A stretch of DNA of 35,406 nt from positions 1 through 35,406 of the IMG/VR virus record IMGVR_UViG_3300009391_000104. One strand, written 5' to 3'. Shown piece after piece: positions 7,679 to 14,172 of the stretch (position 1 is the first letter of the stretch; the number at the start of each line of letters is the position of its first letter). The DNA is from a virus. The translations under genes and the position numbers were made by a program. Below the pieces are notes generated by a model. That model was not told the origin of the DNA. It ran no database searches and was given only the letters and a program-made list of their open reading frames with translations.

Positions 7679-8214
7679 TTCGCTATCACTATACAGAAAC
7701 TGAATTAAATAAAATCCTAAAAACGATGACGATTGTTGTAGATACGCGTGAACAGGTTAATGGTCATATTCTTGAGTATTTCAGAGCCAAAAGTATCCCG
7801 TTAAAAATACAGACTCTTAAAACGGGCGATTATTCAGCAATGATTCCTGCTAATCCAGAGTTGGGTATTCCAAGAGATTTGTATTTAAATAGTTGCTTAG
7901 AACGAAAGGCTCACATTGATGAAATTACAGGTAATTTACAAAAAGATACTCGAACGGCATTTGAAAACGAATTGATCCGCGCAAGCCAAAACCCATTTGT
8001 CTTGATTGTGGAGGACAAAGACGGTTACGAAGCTATCTTGAAAGGTAAATACAGGTCGAAATATGACCCGAAAGCATTACTCGGAACACTCAAAACGTTC
8101 GAAGCACGTTACAACTTCTCAATAGTATTCTTGGACAAGTTATACAGCGGAAATTACATCTATCACCACTTTTATTATCAGATGCGAGAACACTTGAAGC
8201 GAGGTGCATTCTAA
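7675..8214 (+). CDS. ERCC4-type nuclease
   Basis: A 179-residue protein with the XPF/Mus81 nuclease signature: V-V-D-T-R-E (residues 21-26), G-D-Y-S (51-54) and E-R-K (76-78) followed by the acidic 'HIDEITGNL'. These give the metal-binding D, E and E-R-K-x3-D centre. The family cuts branched or flap DNA; phage copies act in recombination or replication intermediate resolution. It lacks the helix-hairpin-helix part of cellular XPF, as expected for phage ERCC4 proteins of this length. Coupled to the preceding zinc-ribbon gene by ATGA. Confidence 0.88.
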   Translation: MIRYHYTETELNKILKTMTIVVDTREQVNGHILEYFRAKSIPLKIQTLKTGDYSAMIPANPELGIPRDLYLNSCLERKAHIDEITGNLQKDTRTAFENELIRASQNPFVLIVEDKDGYEAILKGKYRSKYDPKALLGTLKTFEARYNFSIVFLDKLYSGNYIYHHFYYQMREHLKRGAF

Positions 8215-8430
8215 ATGTCGAAATCACCATGGCGCAAACCATTTGATCCAAACATAATAATTCCTGTTTCAGCTAAAAATGAAACTGAATTGAATATGCG
8301 AATTGCTGACAATGAATCGCGTGGATTTGTGTTAATCGAACGCTATGTAGAGTCCAAGCGCGGTGCATCTACGACGTATGAAAAGCATGTGGCGCGTATG
8401 AGACGTGTACCGGAATGCCATGAACAATAA
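8215..8430 (+). CDS. Hypothetical small phage protein
   Basis: A 71-residue basic protein whose ATG directly follows the stop of the ERCC4 nuclease with no spacer. 'ETELNMRIADNESRGFVLIERY' is a helix-strand element, followed by a basic C-terminus. No catalytic or metal motif. The neighbouring genes handle DNA, but nothing in this sequence shows a function. Its last 11 bases overlap the next, very small gene. Confidence 0.55.
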   Translation: MSKSPWRKPFDPNIIIPVSAKNETELNMRIADNESRGFVLIERYVESKRGASTTYEKHVARMRRVPECHEQ

Positions 8431-8548
8431 AACTTTCTGTTTGATTACTCGCTTAGAAGGGATTCAAAGGGCGTGGTTGTACGATCAATTCGGGAAATCG
8501 GAATTGTTATGGATGAAAAAACAGGGATGGAAGGTGGTACCAAAATGA
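8420..8548 (+). CDS. Small hypothetical protein (42 aa) filling an apparent gap
   Basis: ATG 8420 opens a 42-codon frame ending at TGA 8548. It overlaps the previous gene by 11 bases and the next start (ATG 8545) by ATGA. The product begins 'MNNKTFCLITRLEGIQRAWL' and continues with 'YDQFGKSELLWMKKQGWKVV', a plausible amphipathic fold. Tight overlaps at both ends argue that it is real despite its length and a weak ribosome site. Function unknown. Confidence 0.55.
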   Translation: MNNKTFCLITRLEGIQRAWLYDQFGKSELLWMKKQGWKVVPK

Positions 8549-8883
8549 CTCAAATGACACTAGGGGAAGCACTCCTGTTAATCGTTGGTGGTGGATTGAT
8601 ATTAGGGTTGTCGTATTGGCTCGGATTAAAGAATGGAGAGGTGACTCGGTTGTCATTTTCAATAGAACTACCGCAACAGCAGCCGACCGTAGCAACTGTG
8701 AAGATCAAACATCAAGACATCCTAATGACAGACGACGGTCCAATAATCGTAATGCGTCCGTCTTCAGTCGTTCCTTATAAAGGGGAAATGATCACTGTGG
8801 ACGAGCTGTATGCCCAGGGGAAAATCGAAGGGGTTTATCCGGTTGAATCATTTATCAGTTTTGAGGACGAATCTAATGCATAA
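8545..8883 (+). CDS. Single-pass membrane protein, hypothetical
   Basis: A 112-residue protein starting at ATG 8545, which forms ATGA with the previous stop and has AAGGTGG at eight bases; upstream in-frame GTG 8473 would overlap the 42-aa gene fully. Residues 8-27 ('EALLLIVGGGLILGLSYWLG') are one hydrophobic helix without a cleavage site, so it is probably an N-terminal membrane anchor. The C-terminal 85 residues are soluble and strand-rich ('VATVKIKHQDILMTDDGPII'). No family recognised. Confidence 0.55.
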   Translation: MTQMTLGEALLLIVGGGLILGLSYWLGLKNGEVTRLSFSIELPQQQPTVATVKIKHQDILMTDDGPIIVMRPSSVVPYKGEMITVDELYAQGKIEGVYPVESFISFEDESNA

Positions 8884-9034
8884 TCCATACGAAATACCAA
8901 TATGCCCAACAACCATCATGTGCAAGTCGTGCAAGGGGATTGGAACATTGGGGGGAAGCTTATATCTAACCGAATCTTGCTTAGTTTGCAAGGGTTCTGG
9001 GATGGTTCAGAAGGGGAGGGAAGAAGATGAATGA
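8876..9034 (+). CDS. DnaJ-type zinc-finger mini-protein
   Basis: A 52-residue protein starting at ATG 8876, overlapping the preceding gene by eight bases, with GAGGA at good distance; the longer in-frame reading from 8810 would sit wholly inside the previous gene. It carries two C-x-x-C-x-G-x-G elements, CKSCKGIG and CLVCKGSG, the DnaJ cysteine-rich repeat. Stand-alone two-repeat proteins of this kind occur in many phages as presumed zinc-binding chaperone-like or scaffold peptides. No J-domain is present. Confidence 0.7.
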   Translation: MHNPYEIPICPTTIMCKSCKGIGTLGGSLYLTESCLVCKGSGMVQKGREEDE

Positions 9035-9413
9035 AACGAATGCTGAAGTAATTAAGTTTGCTAAAAAAGCCTTGGGAAATCATGAATGGATAAGAAAGGA
9101 TTCCTGTATATGCGAGGTTGAATATGATGTTTTGAATAGATTAATCGAACAAGCTGAACGGGCGCAGGCGCTGGAAAAGGAATTGTATAAAACAAAAGCA
9201 CTTCCTATGTTGATGGAGCTAGAAAAGAGAAAATATGAAAACAAGCGATTGCGTGAAGCGTTGGAATTTTACGCAGATACAGAGAACAACCTTTACATCG
9301 CGGATTACCCTGGTAGTTATTTGACGGAATCTAAAGTAATGGAAGATGACGGAAATAAAGCTCGTCAAGCATTGAAAGGTGGTGTGCAGAATGGCAAAAC
9401 TCACGAAACTTGA
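9027..9413 (+). CDS. Hypothetical phage protein, coiled coil with Ea22-like C-terminal motif
   Basis: A 128-residue protein. Residues 40-88 are a long charged helix ('LIEQAERAQALEKELYK'). The C-terminal 'LREALEFYADTEN' followed by 'DDGNKARQALKG' resembles the closing motif of many short phage proteins related to Ea22-like families. That motif is widespread but functionally undefined. The start is preceded by GGGGAGGG at good spacing and overlaps the zinc-finger gene by eight bases. Confidence 0.6.
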   Translation: MNETNAEVIKFAKKALGNHEWIRKDSCICEVEYDVLNRLIEQAERAQALEKELYKTKALPMLMELEKRKYENKRLREALEFYADTENNLYIADYPGSYLTESKVMEDDGNKARQALKGGVQNGKTHET

Positions 9414-9795
9414 AATGCGCAAATCCCGACTCAAAATCTTAGCTGAGAATGATAGATTGGATAAATTACGATGTAAGTTCTGTCACTTGGACGCTGGTTA
9501 CACGCCAGTTGAAAAGTCTAGGTGTACATGTAATTCTGCTGTCAAAGTACGTGCGCTAGGTATTAAATTAAACAAATTAGTATCTCCACGAAAAACAGCA
9601 GAACTAGAAGTTATCGCGATTCCCGACCTTACAGGCATAACAACCGATAATCTTACAGTGGAAATGTATGAGCAGTTGAAACGTGCAAGGCTGCGGGACA
9701 TCGACATTTGGAAACTACTCGGTGTTGGCGGGAATAGATTTGGAAGATGGAAAGATGCGCATGGAGTGAGTAATAAATCGGGGGAGAGAACGTGA
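9391..9795 (+). CDS. Zinc-finger / helix-turn-helix protein
   Basis: A 134-residue protein starting at ATG 9391 behind AAAGGTGGTG; in-frame GTG 9379 lies inside that ribosome site. Cys residues in CKFC (around residues 28-31) and CTCN (around 45-48) suggest a zinc site in the basic N-terminal half. The C-terminal segment 'LKRARLRDIDIWKLLGVGGN' followed by 'RFGRWKDAHGV' reads as a helix-turn-helix with a basic recognition helix. A DNA-binding role is likely; the target is unknown. Confidence 0.6.
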   Translation: MAKLTKLEMRKSRLKILAENDRLDKLRCKFCHLDAGYTPVEKSRCTCNSAVKVRALGIKLNKLVSPRKTAELEVIAIPDLTGITTDNLTVEMYEQLKRARLRDIDIWKLLGVGGNRFGRWKDAHGVSNKSGERT

Positions 9796-10022
9796 CTATT
9801 AAAAGTGATGACATTATCAACACACCCGATCATTATCATAAAAACGGAATCGACGTTATCGGATTTGCTGAAATGCAATTACCTGTTGAGCAGTTGAAAG
9901 GCTTCCACCGGATAAACGTTTTGAAGTACGTCACTAGGTACGATAGGAAAAACGGTATTGAAGACTTGAAGAAAGCAAAGTTTTACCTTGATAAATTAAT
10001 TGAATCGGAGAGTGCTGAATGA
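9792..10022 (+). CDS. DUF3310 protein
   Basis: A 76-residue protein with GTG start 9792, four-base overlap with the previous stop. It matches DUF3310: 'INTPDHYHKNGIDVIGFAEM' near the N-terminus, then 'HRINVLKYVTRYDRKNGIED' and 'LKKAKFYLDKLI'. Phage members are often annotated as nucleotide-kinase-like but show no P-loop; their role is unproven. The ATGA overlap with the MazG gene downstream hints at nucleotide metabolism. Confidence 0.88.
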   Translation: MTIKSDDIINTPDHYHKNGIDVIGFAEMQLPVEQLKGFHRINVLKYVTRYDRKNGIEDLKKAKFYLDKLIESESAE

Positions 10023-10357
10023 ATCTAAACGAGTATCAAATGCATACAGAACGAACGTCGCCAAAAGTCGATAGTGAAGGTGAGGTAATGGCTCTACTCA
10101 ATTTTTCATTAGGATTGACTGGCGAGGCAGGAGAATTTGCGGACCACGTTAAAAAGGTGGTATTTCAAGGTCATAAATTGGATAAGGCATTACTCGCAAA
10201 AGAACTAGGTGATCAATTATGGTATATCGCAAGAAGTGCAGACTTATTAGGTTTCACGTTGGACAACGTTGCAGAAATGAATATAGAAAAATTAAGTAAA
10301 CGATATCCAAACGGCTTTAGTGAAGTGGATAGTTTGAAGCGTATTGATGTGCTATGA
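10019..10357 (+). CDS. MazG-like nucleotide pyrophosphohydrolase
   Basis: A 112-residue all-helical protein with the MazG magnesium motif: 'GLTGEAGEFADHVKK' (E-x-x-E) and 'LAKELGDQLWYIARSADLLG' (E-x-x-D). Single-domain MazG enzymes hydrolyse nucleoside triphosphates to monophosphate and pyrophosphate. Phage copies are proposed to trim dNTP pools or lower (p)ppGpp. The length is that of the minimal phage MazG fold. It is coupled to DUF3310 upstream and to a 45-aa gene downstream by ATGA overlaps. Confidence 0.87.
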   Translation: MNLNEYQMHTERTSPKVDSEGEVMALLNFSLGLTGEAGEFADHVKKVVFQGHKLDKALLAKELGDQLWYIARSADLLGFTLDNVAEMNIEKLSKRYPNGFSEVDSLKRIDVL

Positions 10358-10491
10358 CTGTGGAAGACCGCAATGAAATCGTAGGTTGGTTAGTCTTATG
10401 GACACATTGGTCGATAGTAGCATTTGAAAATAAATCTAATCATGAAATACTTGAAATGTATGATCGACTGAGTAAATTGAATAGGGGCTGA
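10354..10491 (+). CDS. Small protein, BH0509-like (45 aa)
   Basis: ATG 10354 overlaps the MazG stop as ATGA and opens a 45-codon frame ending at TGA 10491, just before the ArpU start. The product has 'MTVEDRNEIVGWLVLWTHW' and a C-terminal 'HEILEMYDRLSKLNRG'. The spacing of E-x2-Y-x-x-L recalls BH0509-type short proteins common in Bacillus phages. It exactly fills the space between two genes, which supports coding. Function unknown. Confidence 0.5.
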   Translation: MTVEDRNEIVGWLVLWTHWSIVAFENKSNHEILEMYDRLSKLNRG

Positions 10492-10495
10492 CATC

Positions 10496-10921
10496 TTGCG
10501 AACACTAAACAGACACGACATCAAAAAGCTTGAGGAATACTGGATAAACTATAGTGAAAATATCAAACAGTTAAAGTTCCGTGAGTGGGAATTAATGAGT
10601 AAGAATTCCGATGACGAGAATTCCGGCGGTGGTAGTAATTCGGTCCGACAGATATCCAAACCCACCGAACAATTAGCTATCAGAATACTAGAAGATAAAT
10701 TACATCAAAACTTAACTACTATCATTAGAGTGGTCGAAAAGTTATACAAAGAAACGGACGTTGACACGCGATACGTCGTAGATAACCGTTACTGGTGCGC
10801 TAATCGCGACATGATGGAATGGGATGACATAGCTTACGAATTAGGTTATTCCCGCTCTAAAGTGTTACGAATACGAAATAGTTTGCTTGATGAAATGGCA
10901 GAGTTAATCGGATACGCTTGA
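10496..10921 (+). CDS. ArpU-family late transcriptional regulator
   Basis: A 141-residue protein with TTG start 10496 behind AGGGGCTG. Residues 1-65 are helical with a flexible 'SDDENSGGGSNS' loop; the C-terminus 'WDDIAYELGYSRSKVLRIRN' followed by 'SLLDEMAELIG' is a sigma-70 region-4-like helix-turn-helix. This layout is that of ArpU/RinA-type phage regulators (DUF722 group) that switch on the packaging and morphogenesis operon. Its position at the end of the early region, just before the late genes, fits. In this phage a two-gene cargo unit separates it from the terminase. Confidence 0.8.
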   Translation: MRTLNRHDIKKLEEYWINYSENIKQLKFREWELMSKNSDDENSGGGSNSVRQISKPTEQLAIRILEDKLHQNLTTIIRVVEKLYKETDVDTRYVVDNRYWCANRDMMEWDDIAYELGYSRSKVLRIRNSLLDEMAELIGYA

Positions 10922-11018
10922 ATGAAACTTGCAAGATACGCGAAGTTCACAATTACCCGTGGTAAATTGATATTGTAAGTTGTTTCGATAACGACTAATA
11001 AATAGTTTTGCCTCTTTT

Positions 11019-11071
11019 ATACACTCGAACAAGCATGCTGTTAATCGCGGTGTGCTACTGTGCGGGTGTAT
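11019..11071 (+). ncRNA. Two-helix structured RNA element, candidate
   Basis: An outer stem of 9 bp (ATACACTCG at 11019-11027 with CGGGTGTAT at 11063-11071, one G-U) encloses an inner 7-bp stem (AGCATGC at 11032-11038 with GTGTGCT at 11050-11056, two G-U) with an 11-base loop. TATTTTATC follows, so it could be a long terminator; a regulatory RNA or a late-promoter element is equally possible. No gene covers 10922-11261; the rest of that gap holds a terminator, promoter and operator described separately. Confidence 0.4.
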
Positions 11072-11081
11072 TTTATCAGAT

Positions 11082-11129
11082 ATAACCGGTGAGTTTTTTA
11101 GTCCCCTTTAAAACTTATCGGTTATTTTT
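11082..11129 (+). terminator. Strong intrinsic terminator closing the early region
   Basis: A 16-bp stem (11082-11097 with 11110-11125, all positions paired, two as G-U) has a 12-base loop and is followed by TTTTTG. It separates the ArpU gene from the RexAB-like cargo unit. Confidence 0.88.
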
Positions 11130-11131
11130 GT

Positions 11132-11158
11132 TTGATAATGTCGAAAAAATGATATAAT
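11132..11158 (+). promoter_or_regulatory. Sigma-A-type promoter of the RexAB-like unit
   Basis: TTGATA at 11132-11137 and a consensus TATAAT at 11153-11158 are 15 bases apart, which is short. The -10 is extended (TG at 11150-11151, one base before TATAAT), so it should not need an ideal -35. It begins three bases after the upstream terminator and points at the rexA-like gene. Predicted start near 11165. Confidence 0.65.
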
Positions 11159-11164
11159 ATTAAC

Positions 11165-11178
11165 GGAACGAGCGTTCT
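11165..11178 (+). promoter_or_regulatory. LexA/DinR-box-like operator at the transcription start
   Basis: GGAACGAGCGTTCT contains the palindrome GAAC-N4-GTTC and agrees with the recalled Bacillus LexA consensus CGAACRNRYGTTYC at 12 of 14 positions, missing only the outermost bases. It covers the predicted transcription start, where a repressor would block initiation. A weak alternative is a 4-bp hairpin followed by TTTTT acting as an attenuator. Confidence 0.4.
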
Positions 11179-11261
11179 TTTTAGTGCTATTGATATACCT
11201 ATTACCCTAGTTAATGTATGATAGAGTGAGTAAATTCATACAGTTAAAGGGGATAATACGT

Positions 11262-12167
11262 ATGGCAACTAAGAGAATAAATTGCAACTTTTTTTATTTT
11301 CAAGAAAAAGAACAGGGTAAGATTAATGAACTATTCGAAAATCAAAAAAATACTATAAATAGTAATCGAGTTACAAATATACCAGTTTCGAACTTCTTTT
11401 TAAGAATTACATTTTTACAGAAACACCAGGTACAAAACAAACACTGGTGGATAGGGATAGTAGAAAGATTAGAGACCACTGAAGAAGTTGAGAGTTCCAA
11501 CTTAGTGGGGAATAGAAAAGTCCATGCAACAGGGGAAGACGAAGGCCCGACAAGGAATACCGGGTTTTTATATGATCCGCAAACTAAGACGGTGGCTTTA
11601 CATCGGAAAATTGGTGGAGTAAATGATGTGAATTTCGGGATATTTATCAGGAAGCTTTTAAAAGAGCTTCAAATAGTTCAGGCAGGAATCAATGATTATA
11701 AATTGCACGTCCTTCCTGACCTGAATAAATTGGATAGATTGAATAAAGCACCCCACATACATTCTTTAGAATACAGCTTCAAACTACCAGAAGATCTCAC
11801 AAGTAGTAGTTCTGGAAATAGACCGATTTTCGGTGACATACTTTTGGCGTCTAAACTGGGAGGAGATTATATGAAGGTTGCAATTAGGTCGGACAAAATG
11901 GATGTTCGAGAAACAATTAAGAAAGTATTAAAAATTAGGGAATTAGGAGAAGATAACGTTAAATCGCTAAGAGTTGTCACAGAACACAATGACATTGAAG
12001 AGCCTTTAGATTTGTTGAGTTCAAGGTTTACGGATTTTATCGATGTAGAATTAAAAAAAGGGGAAAAAGAAACTGTGGTAGTGGTAATGGACGCGGTGTA
12101 TAAAATTTTCAACAATCAAAAAACGTTGATTGAAACGATGTACTTAAACAAAGTTAGCGAAGATTAA
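11262..12167 (+). CDS. RexA-like protein of a two-gene exclusion module
   Basis: A 301-residue soluble protein starting at ATG 11262 with AAAGGGG at good spacing; in-frame ATG 11214 has no ribosome site. Against lambda RexA as I recall it, the best region is PIFGDIL (residues 188-194; RexA has PVFGDIL). It is followed by a hydrophobic strand and a basic helix ('VRETIKKVLKI'; RexA 'FKRDIKKVAKDI'). Further on there is 'SLRVVTEHNDI' against RexA 'SLRAKDEAGDI'. 'GFLYDPQTKTVALHRKIGGV' (from residue 101) parallels the RexA segment before its central helix. RexA is a sensor that triggers RexB. Gene order, sizes and the partner's topology match rexAB. Remote homology only, hence moderate confidence. 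Confidence 0.6.
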   Translation: MATKRINCNFFYFQEKEQGKINELFENQKNTINSNRVTNIPVSNFFLRITFLQKHQVQNKHWWIGIVERLETTEEVESSNLVGNRKVHATGEDEGPTRNTGFLYDPQTKTVALHRKIGGVNDVNFGIFIRKLLKELQIVQAGINDYKLHVLPDLNKLDRLNKAPHIHSLEYSFKLPEDLTSSSSGNRPIFGDILLASKLGGDYMKVAIRSDKMDVRETIKKVLKIRELGEDNVKSLRVVTEHNDIEEPLDLLSSRFTDFIDVELKKGEKETVVVVMDAVYKIFNNQKTLIETMYLNKVSED

Positions 12168-12193
12168 TTTATCTGAGAAGGAGGGAGATTTCA

Positions 12194-12619
12194 TTGAAAG
12201 GCATACTTTTCAAGTTAGCGGTCTTTTTGATTCCTCTCACAATATTCTCGTATTTTTTGAAAATTGATTTTACTGAAATAAAAAGTATCAAAGATGTTTT
12301 ACTCGGAGCAATTGCTTTAAGTTCTTCTTCCCTTGGTTTTTTTATAGCCGGGGTATCAATAATGCAAACCTCGAATTTCAGTAAATTCTACAAAGTATTA
12401 GTGGAACTTGGGACGAATAAAAAAATAATTGCATGGCTGATGGCGTCAATTGGTTATTTGTTTTTGTTGGCGTTTTTGAGTTTGTTTCTACTATTTTTCT
12501 TGGATTCAAGCCATGTGCTGGTCGGAATATTATTCAATGTCTGGGTGTCTACACTAGCGGCGGCGTTTATATCTAGTCTTTTTGTAACACTTATAATAAT
12601 TATTGTTTTTTCTAAATGA
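12194..12619 (+). CDS. RexB-like four-helix membrane protein
   Basis: A 141-residue protein with TTG start 12194 and AAGGAGGGAG upstream. It has four hydrophobic segments at about residues 4-22, 35-57, 78-103 and 108-139, with only short polar loops; the longest (58-77) is Lys-rich. Lambda RexB is 144 residues with four membrane helices and acts as an ion channel that depolarises the cell when RexA signals. The second helix here ('GAIALSSSSLGFFIAGVSIM') resembles the RexB 'GATLSSYAGTMIAILIAAL' region. It lies 26 bases after the RexA-like gene and just before a terminator. A holin-like or other exclusion membrane protein is the alternative. Confidence 0.58.
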   Translation: MKGILFKLAVFLIPLTIFSYFLKIDFTEIKSIKDVLLGAIALSSSSLGFFIAGVSIMQTSNFSKFYKVLVELGTNKKIIAWLMASIGYLFLLAFLSLFLLFFLDSSHVLVGILFNVWVSTLAAAFISSLFVTLIIIIVFSK

Positions 12620-12624
12620 GTACT

Positions 12625-12655
12625 TAAAAGCATTTCTTAGGAAGTGCTTTTATAC
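12625..12655 (+). terminator. Terminator of the RexAB-like unit
   Basis: A 12-bp stem (12625-12636 with 12641-12652, one G-U) with a TTAG loop; the right arm ends GCTTTTA and continues TACTG. The short U-run is built into the stem, so strength is moderate. It starts six bases after the RexB-like stop. Confidence 0.65.
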
Positions 12656-12745
12656 TGTTAGAGGATTTACACTTTTTTGGCGAATAATGTCAGGTAAATT
12701 GGATGGATACTAAATTATCTACACATGATAAACCCCCAAAAAATG

Positions 12746-12762
12746 ATGTATAACTAATACAT
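12746..12762 (+). promoter_or_regulatory. Palindrome before the late operon
   Basis: ATGTAT-AACTA-ATACAT is a perfect 6-bp inverted repeat with a 5-base spacer, in the 110-base non-coding gap between two terminators. It is the best candidate here for a regulator (for example ArpU) binding site, but no clear -35/-10 pair accompanies it. Confidence 0.25.
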
Positions 12763-12764
12763 TC

Positions 12765-12792
12765 AAGTCTACTCAATCGAGTGGGCTTTTTT
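12765..12792 (+). terminator. Terminator upstream of the late operon
   Basis: A 10-bp stem (12765-12774 with 12779-12788, two G-U) with loop AATC is followed by T's to 12792. It lies 30 bases before the HeH gene and may act as an anti-termination or attenuation point for late transcription. Confidence 0.75.
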
Positions 12793-12821
12793 AATGAAAA
12801 AAATAATAGGAGATGATAACC

Positions 12822-13169
12822 ATGATAGTAGAAACACGAAAGACGCCACAGGGTACTGAGTATTGGGACGCGAAAGAACAACGTGTACGATTCGTTCCTA
12901 CAGGTAATACACCACCATTTGAAGTGACGGCTAATCCCGAATCAATGACTATAGGTGTTGACTTAGCGACTGGAACTGATATGACGGTAAACAATAATAT
13001 CAGAAATGCAAAAGTGGCCATATCACCAGAGTTAATTGAAGACTTGACCGTCAAAAAATTACGAACTTTAGCCAAAGAATATGATATTGAAATTCCGGCC
13101 GATATCACCAGGCGTGAAGACATAATCGGTTTTTTAACTAAAGAACCCGTAAATGATGATGCAGAATGA
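12822..13169 (+). CDS. HeH/LEM-domain protein, first gene of the late operon
   Basis: A 115-residue protein starting at ATG 12822 with TAGGAG nine bases upstream; in-frame ATG 12813 would abut the ribosome site. The N-terminal part is strand-rich. Residues about 74-106 ('LTVKKLRTLAKEYDIEIPAD' then 'ITRREDIIGFL') match the HeH domain, a short helix-extended-loop-helix nucleic-acid-binding motif frequent in Bacillus phage structural-region proteins. It overlaps the HNH gene by ATGA and is likely a packaging or head-region accessory. Confidence 0.72.
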   Translation: MIVETRKTPQGTEYWDAKEQRVRFVPTGNTPPFEVTANPESMTIGVDLATGTDMTVNNNIRNAKVAISPELIEDLTVKKLRTLAKEYDIEIPADITRREDIIGFLTKEPVNDDAE

Positions 13170-13543
13170 AATACTGTGATTTCAACGGCTGTGATTCAAA
13201 AATAGAACGTGGGCAACACTGTCCCGATCACAAGAGAACGAAACCAAAGAAGATAAAAAAAGATAAGACATCCATTTACCATCATGAAAACAAATCCTTC
13301 TATAATAGCAAACTGTGGAAGGCCACACGATCCTACGTATACGACAGAGAGCGAGGATGCTGTCAACGATGCAAGTCATTTGTATTCGGGCGCAGCGCTC
13401 ATGTACACCACGTCATACCAATTAAAAAAGATATTACATTAAAGCTTGAAGTAAATAATCTCATGCTGCTTTGTCCGACCTGTCACATCGAAGAAGAAAA
13501 TAATTTTGAAAACAAAAAAATATTTCCAAGTTATTTTAAATGA
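13166..13543 (+). CDS. HNH endonuclease
   Basis: A 125-residue protein with the HNH fold: CQRC zinc knuckle, then H-V-H-H-V-I-P, an Asn in 'LEVNNLMLLCPTCH', and the second knuckle CPTCH. An extra N-terminal Cys/His cluster (CDFNGCDS and HCPDH) adds a second likely zinc site. Phage HNH proteins encoded next to the terminase are required with TerL/TerS for cos cleavage in HK97-type phages. Its position immediately before the small terminase and portal genes fits that role rather than a homing enzyme. Confidence 0.9.
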   Translation: MKYCDFNGCDSKIERGQHCPDHKRTKPKKIKKDKTSIYHHENKSFYNSKLWKATRSYVYDRERGCCQRCKSFVFGRSAHVHHVIPIKKDITLKLEVNNLMLLCPTCHIEEENNFENKKIFPSYFK

Positions 13544-13720
13544 AAATATAATTCGGAAAATATTTTAGAAAAAATAAAATAAAATAATATAATTTTTAAA
13601 AATAAAGAAGTTGAACCCCCCCACCAGAAAAAAATAAATATTTTAATCGGGAAGATAGGTAGCATGGGGTCGTTTCTTTCGCTGGACAAGATTTTTAAAA
13701 AACAAAGGGGGGTGTGTAAA
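13544..13720 (+). other. AT-rich gap with C7 tract, candidate cos region
   Basis: No gene. Bases 13544-13610 are almost pure A/T. At 13616-13622 lies CCCCCCC followed by ACC, then A-rich DNA and 'TCGGGAAGATAG' and 'GCATGGGG' before the TerS ribosome site. In cos phages with an HNH gene beside the terminase, cos lies between HNH and TerS, which is this gap. No cut site can be read directly. Confidence 0.35.
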
Positions 13721-14158
13721 TTGTCCACGAAAAAACAGCGCCTAGAAATCGTAACTGAAAAAACTAAAGCTGAAAAAGTACGGATTTTGAAGATCATGCG
13801 CGATGCGGAAATTTACACACTTACCCTTGATCCGCTGATTGAGTCCTACTTGGACATTTTTGAAATCTATCAAACAATGTTCGTTGATTGGAAAGATAAA
13901 GGCTTCCCGTCAACTCAGAGGCATACGAATAAAGCTGGTGCAACAAACAACTCGAAACATCCGCTCGCTCAACAGGTTGAAACGTGGTCCGACAAAAAAA
14001 CAAAAGCATTAGATCTGTTGGGGCTAACGAATAAATCGAAAGCCGGCCGTGTTGTTACTGGTGGTTCTTCAGTTGGTAAAAACGAAGAGATGGCGAAGCC
14101 TACAGCGGTTGTGTCTGAATTGGATGCACACCGTACCAAGTGGCGCAAGACGACTTAG
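13721..14158 (+). CDS. terS: Terminase small subunit, P27 family
   Basis: A 145-residue protein starting at TTG 13721 behind AAAGGGGGGTG; the in-frame ATG 13664 has no ribosome site and lies in the AT/C-rich gap. It is basic and helical, with 'LDPLIESYLDIFEIYQTMFV' and the C-terminal 'NSKHPLAQQVETWSDKKTKAL' that are characteristic of P27-family small terminases. TerS recognises the packaging site and loads TerL. Gene order HNH-TerS-TerL-portal-protease-capsid is the standard one. Confidence 0.85.
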   Translation: MSTKKQRLEIVTEKTKAEKVRILKIMRDAEIYTLTLDPLIESYLDIFEIYQTMFVDWKDKGFPSTQRHTNKAGATNNSKHPLAQQVETWSDKKTKALDLLGLTNKSKAGRVVTGGSSVGKNEEMAKPTAVVSELDAHRTKWRKTT

Positions 14159-14172
14159 GAGGTGGCGATTAT

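Noticed and set aside
11034-11086. 16-codon frame (MLLIAVCYCAG...) in the early/late gap
   Set aside because: No ribosome site, and it coincides with the stem-loop element, which explains the sequence better.
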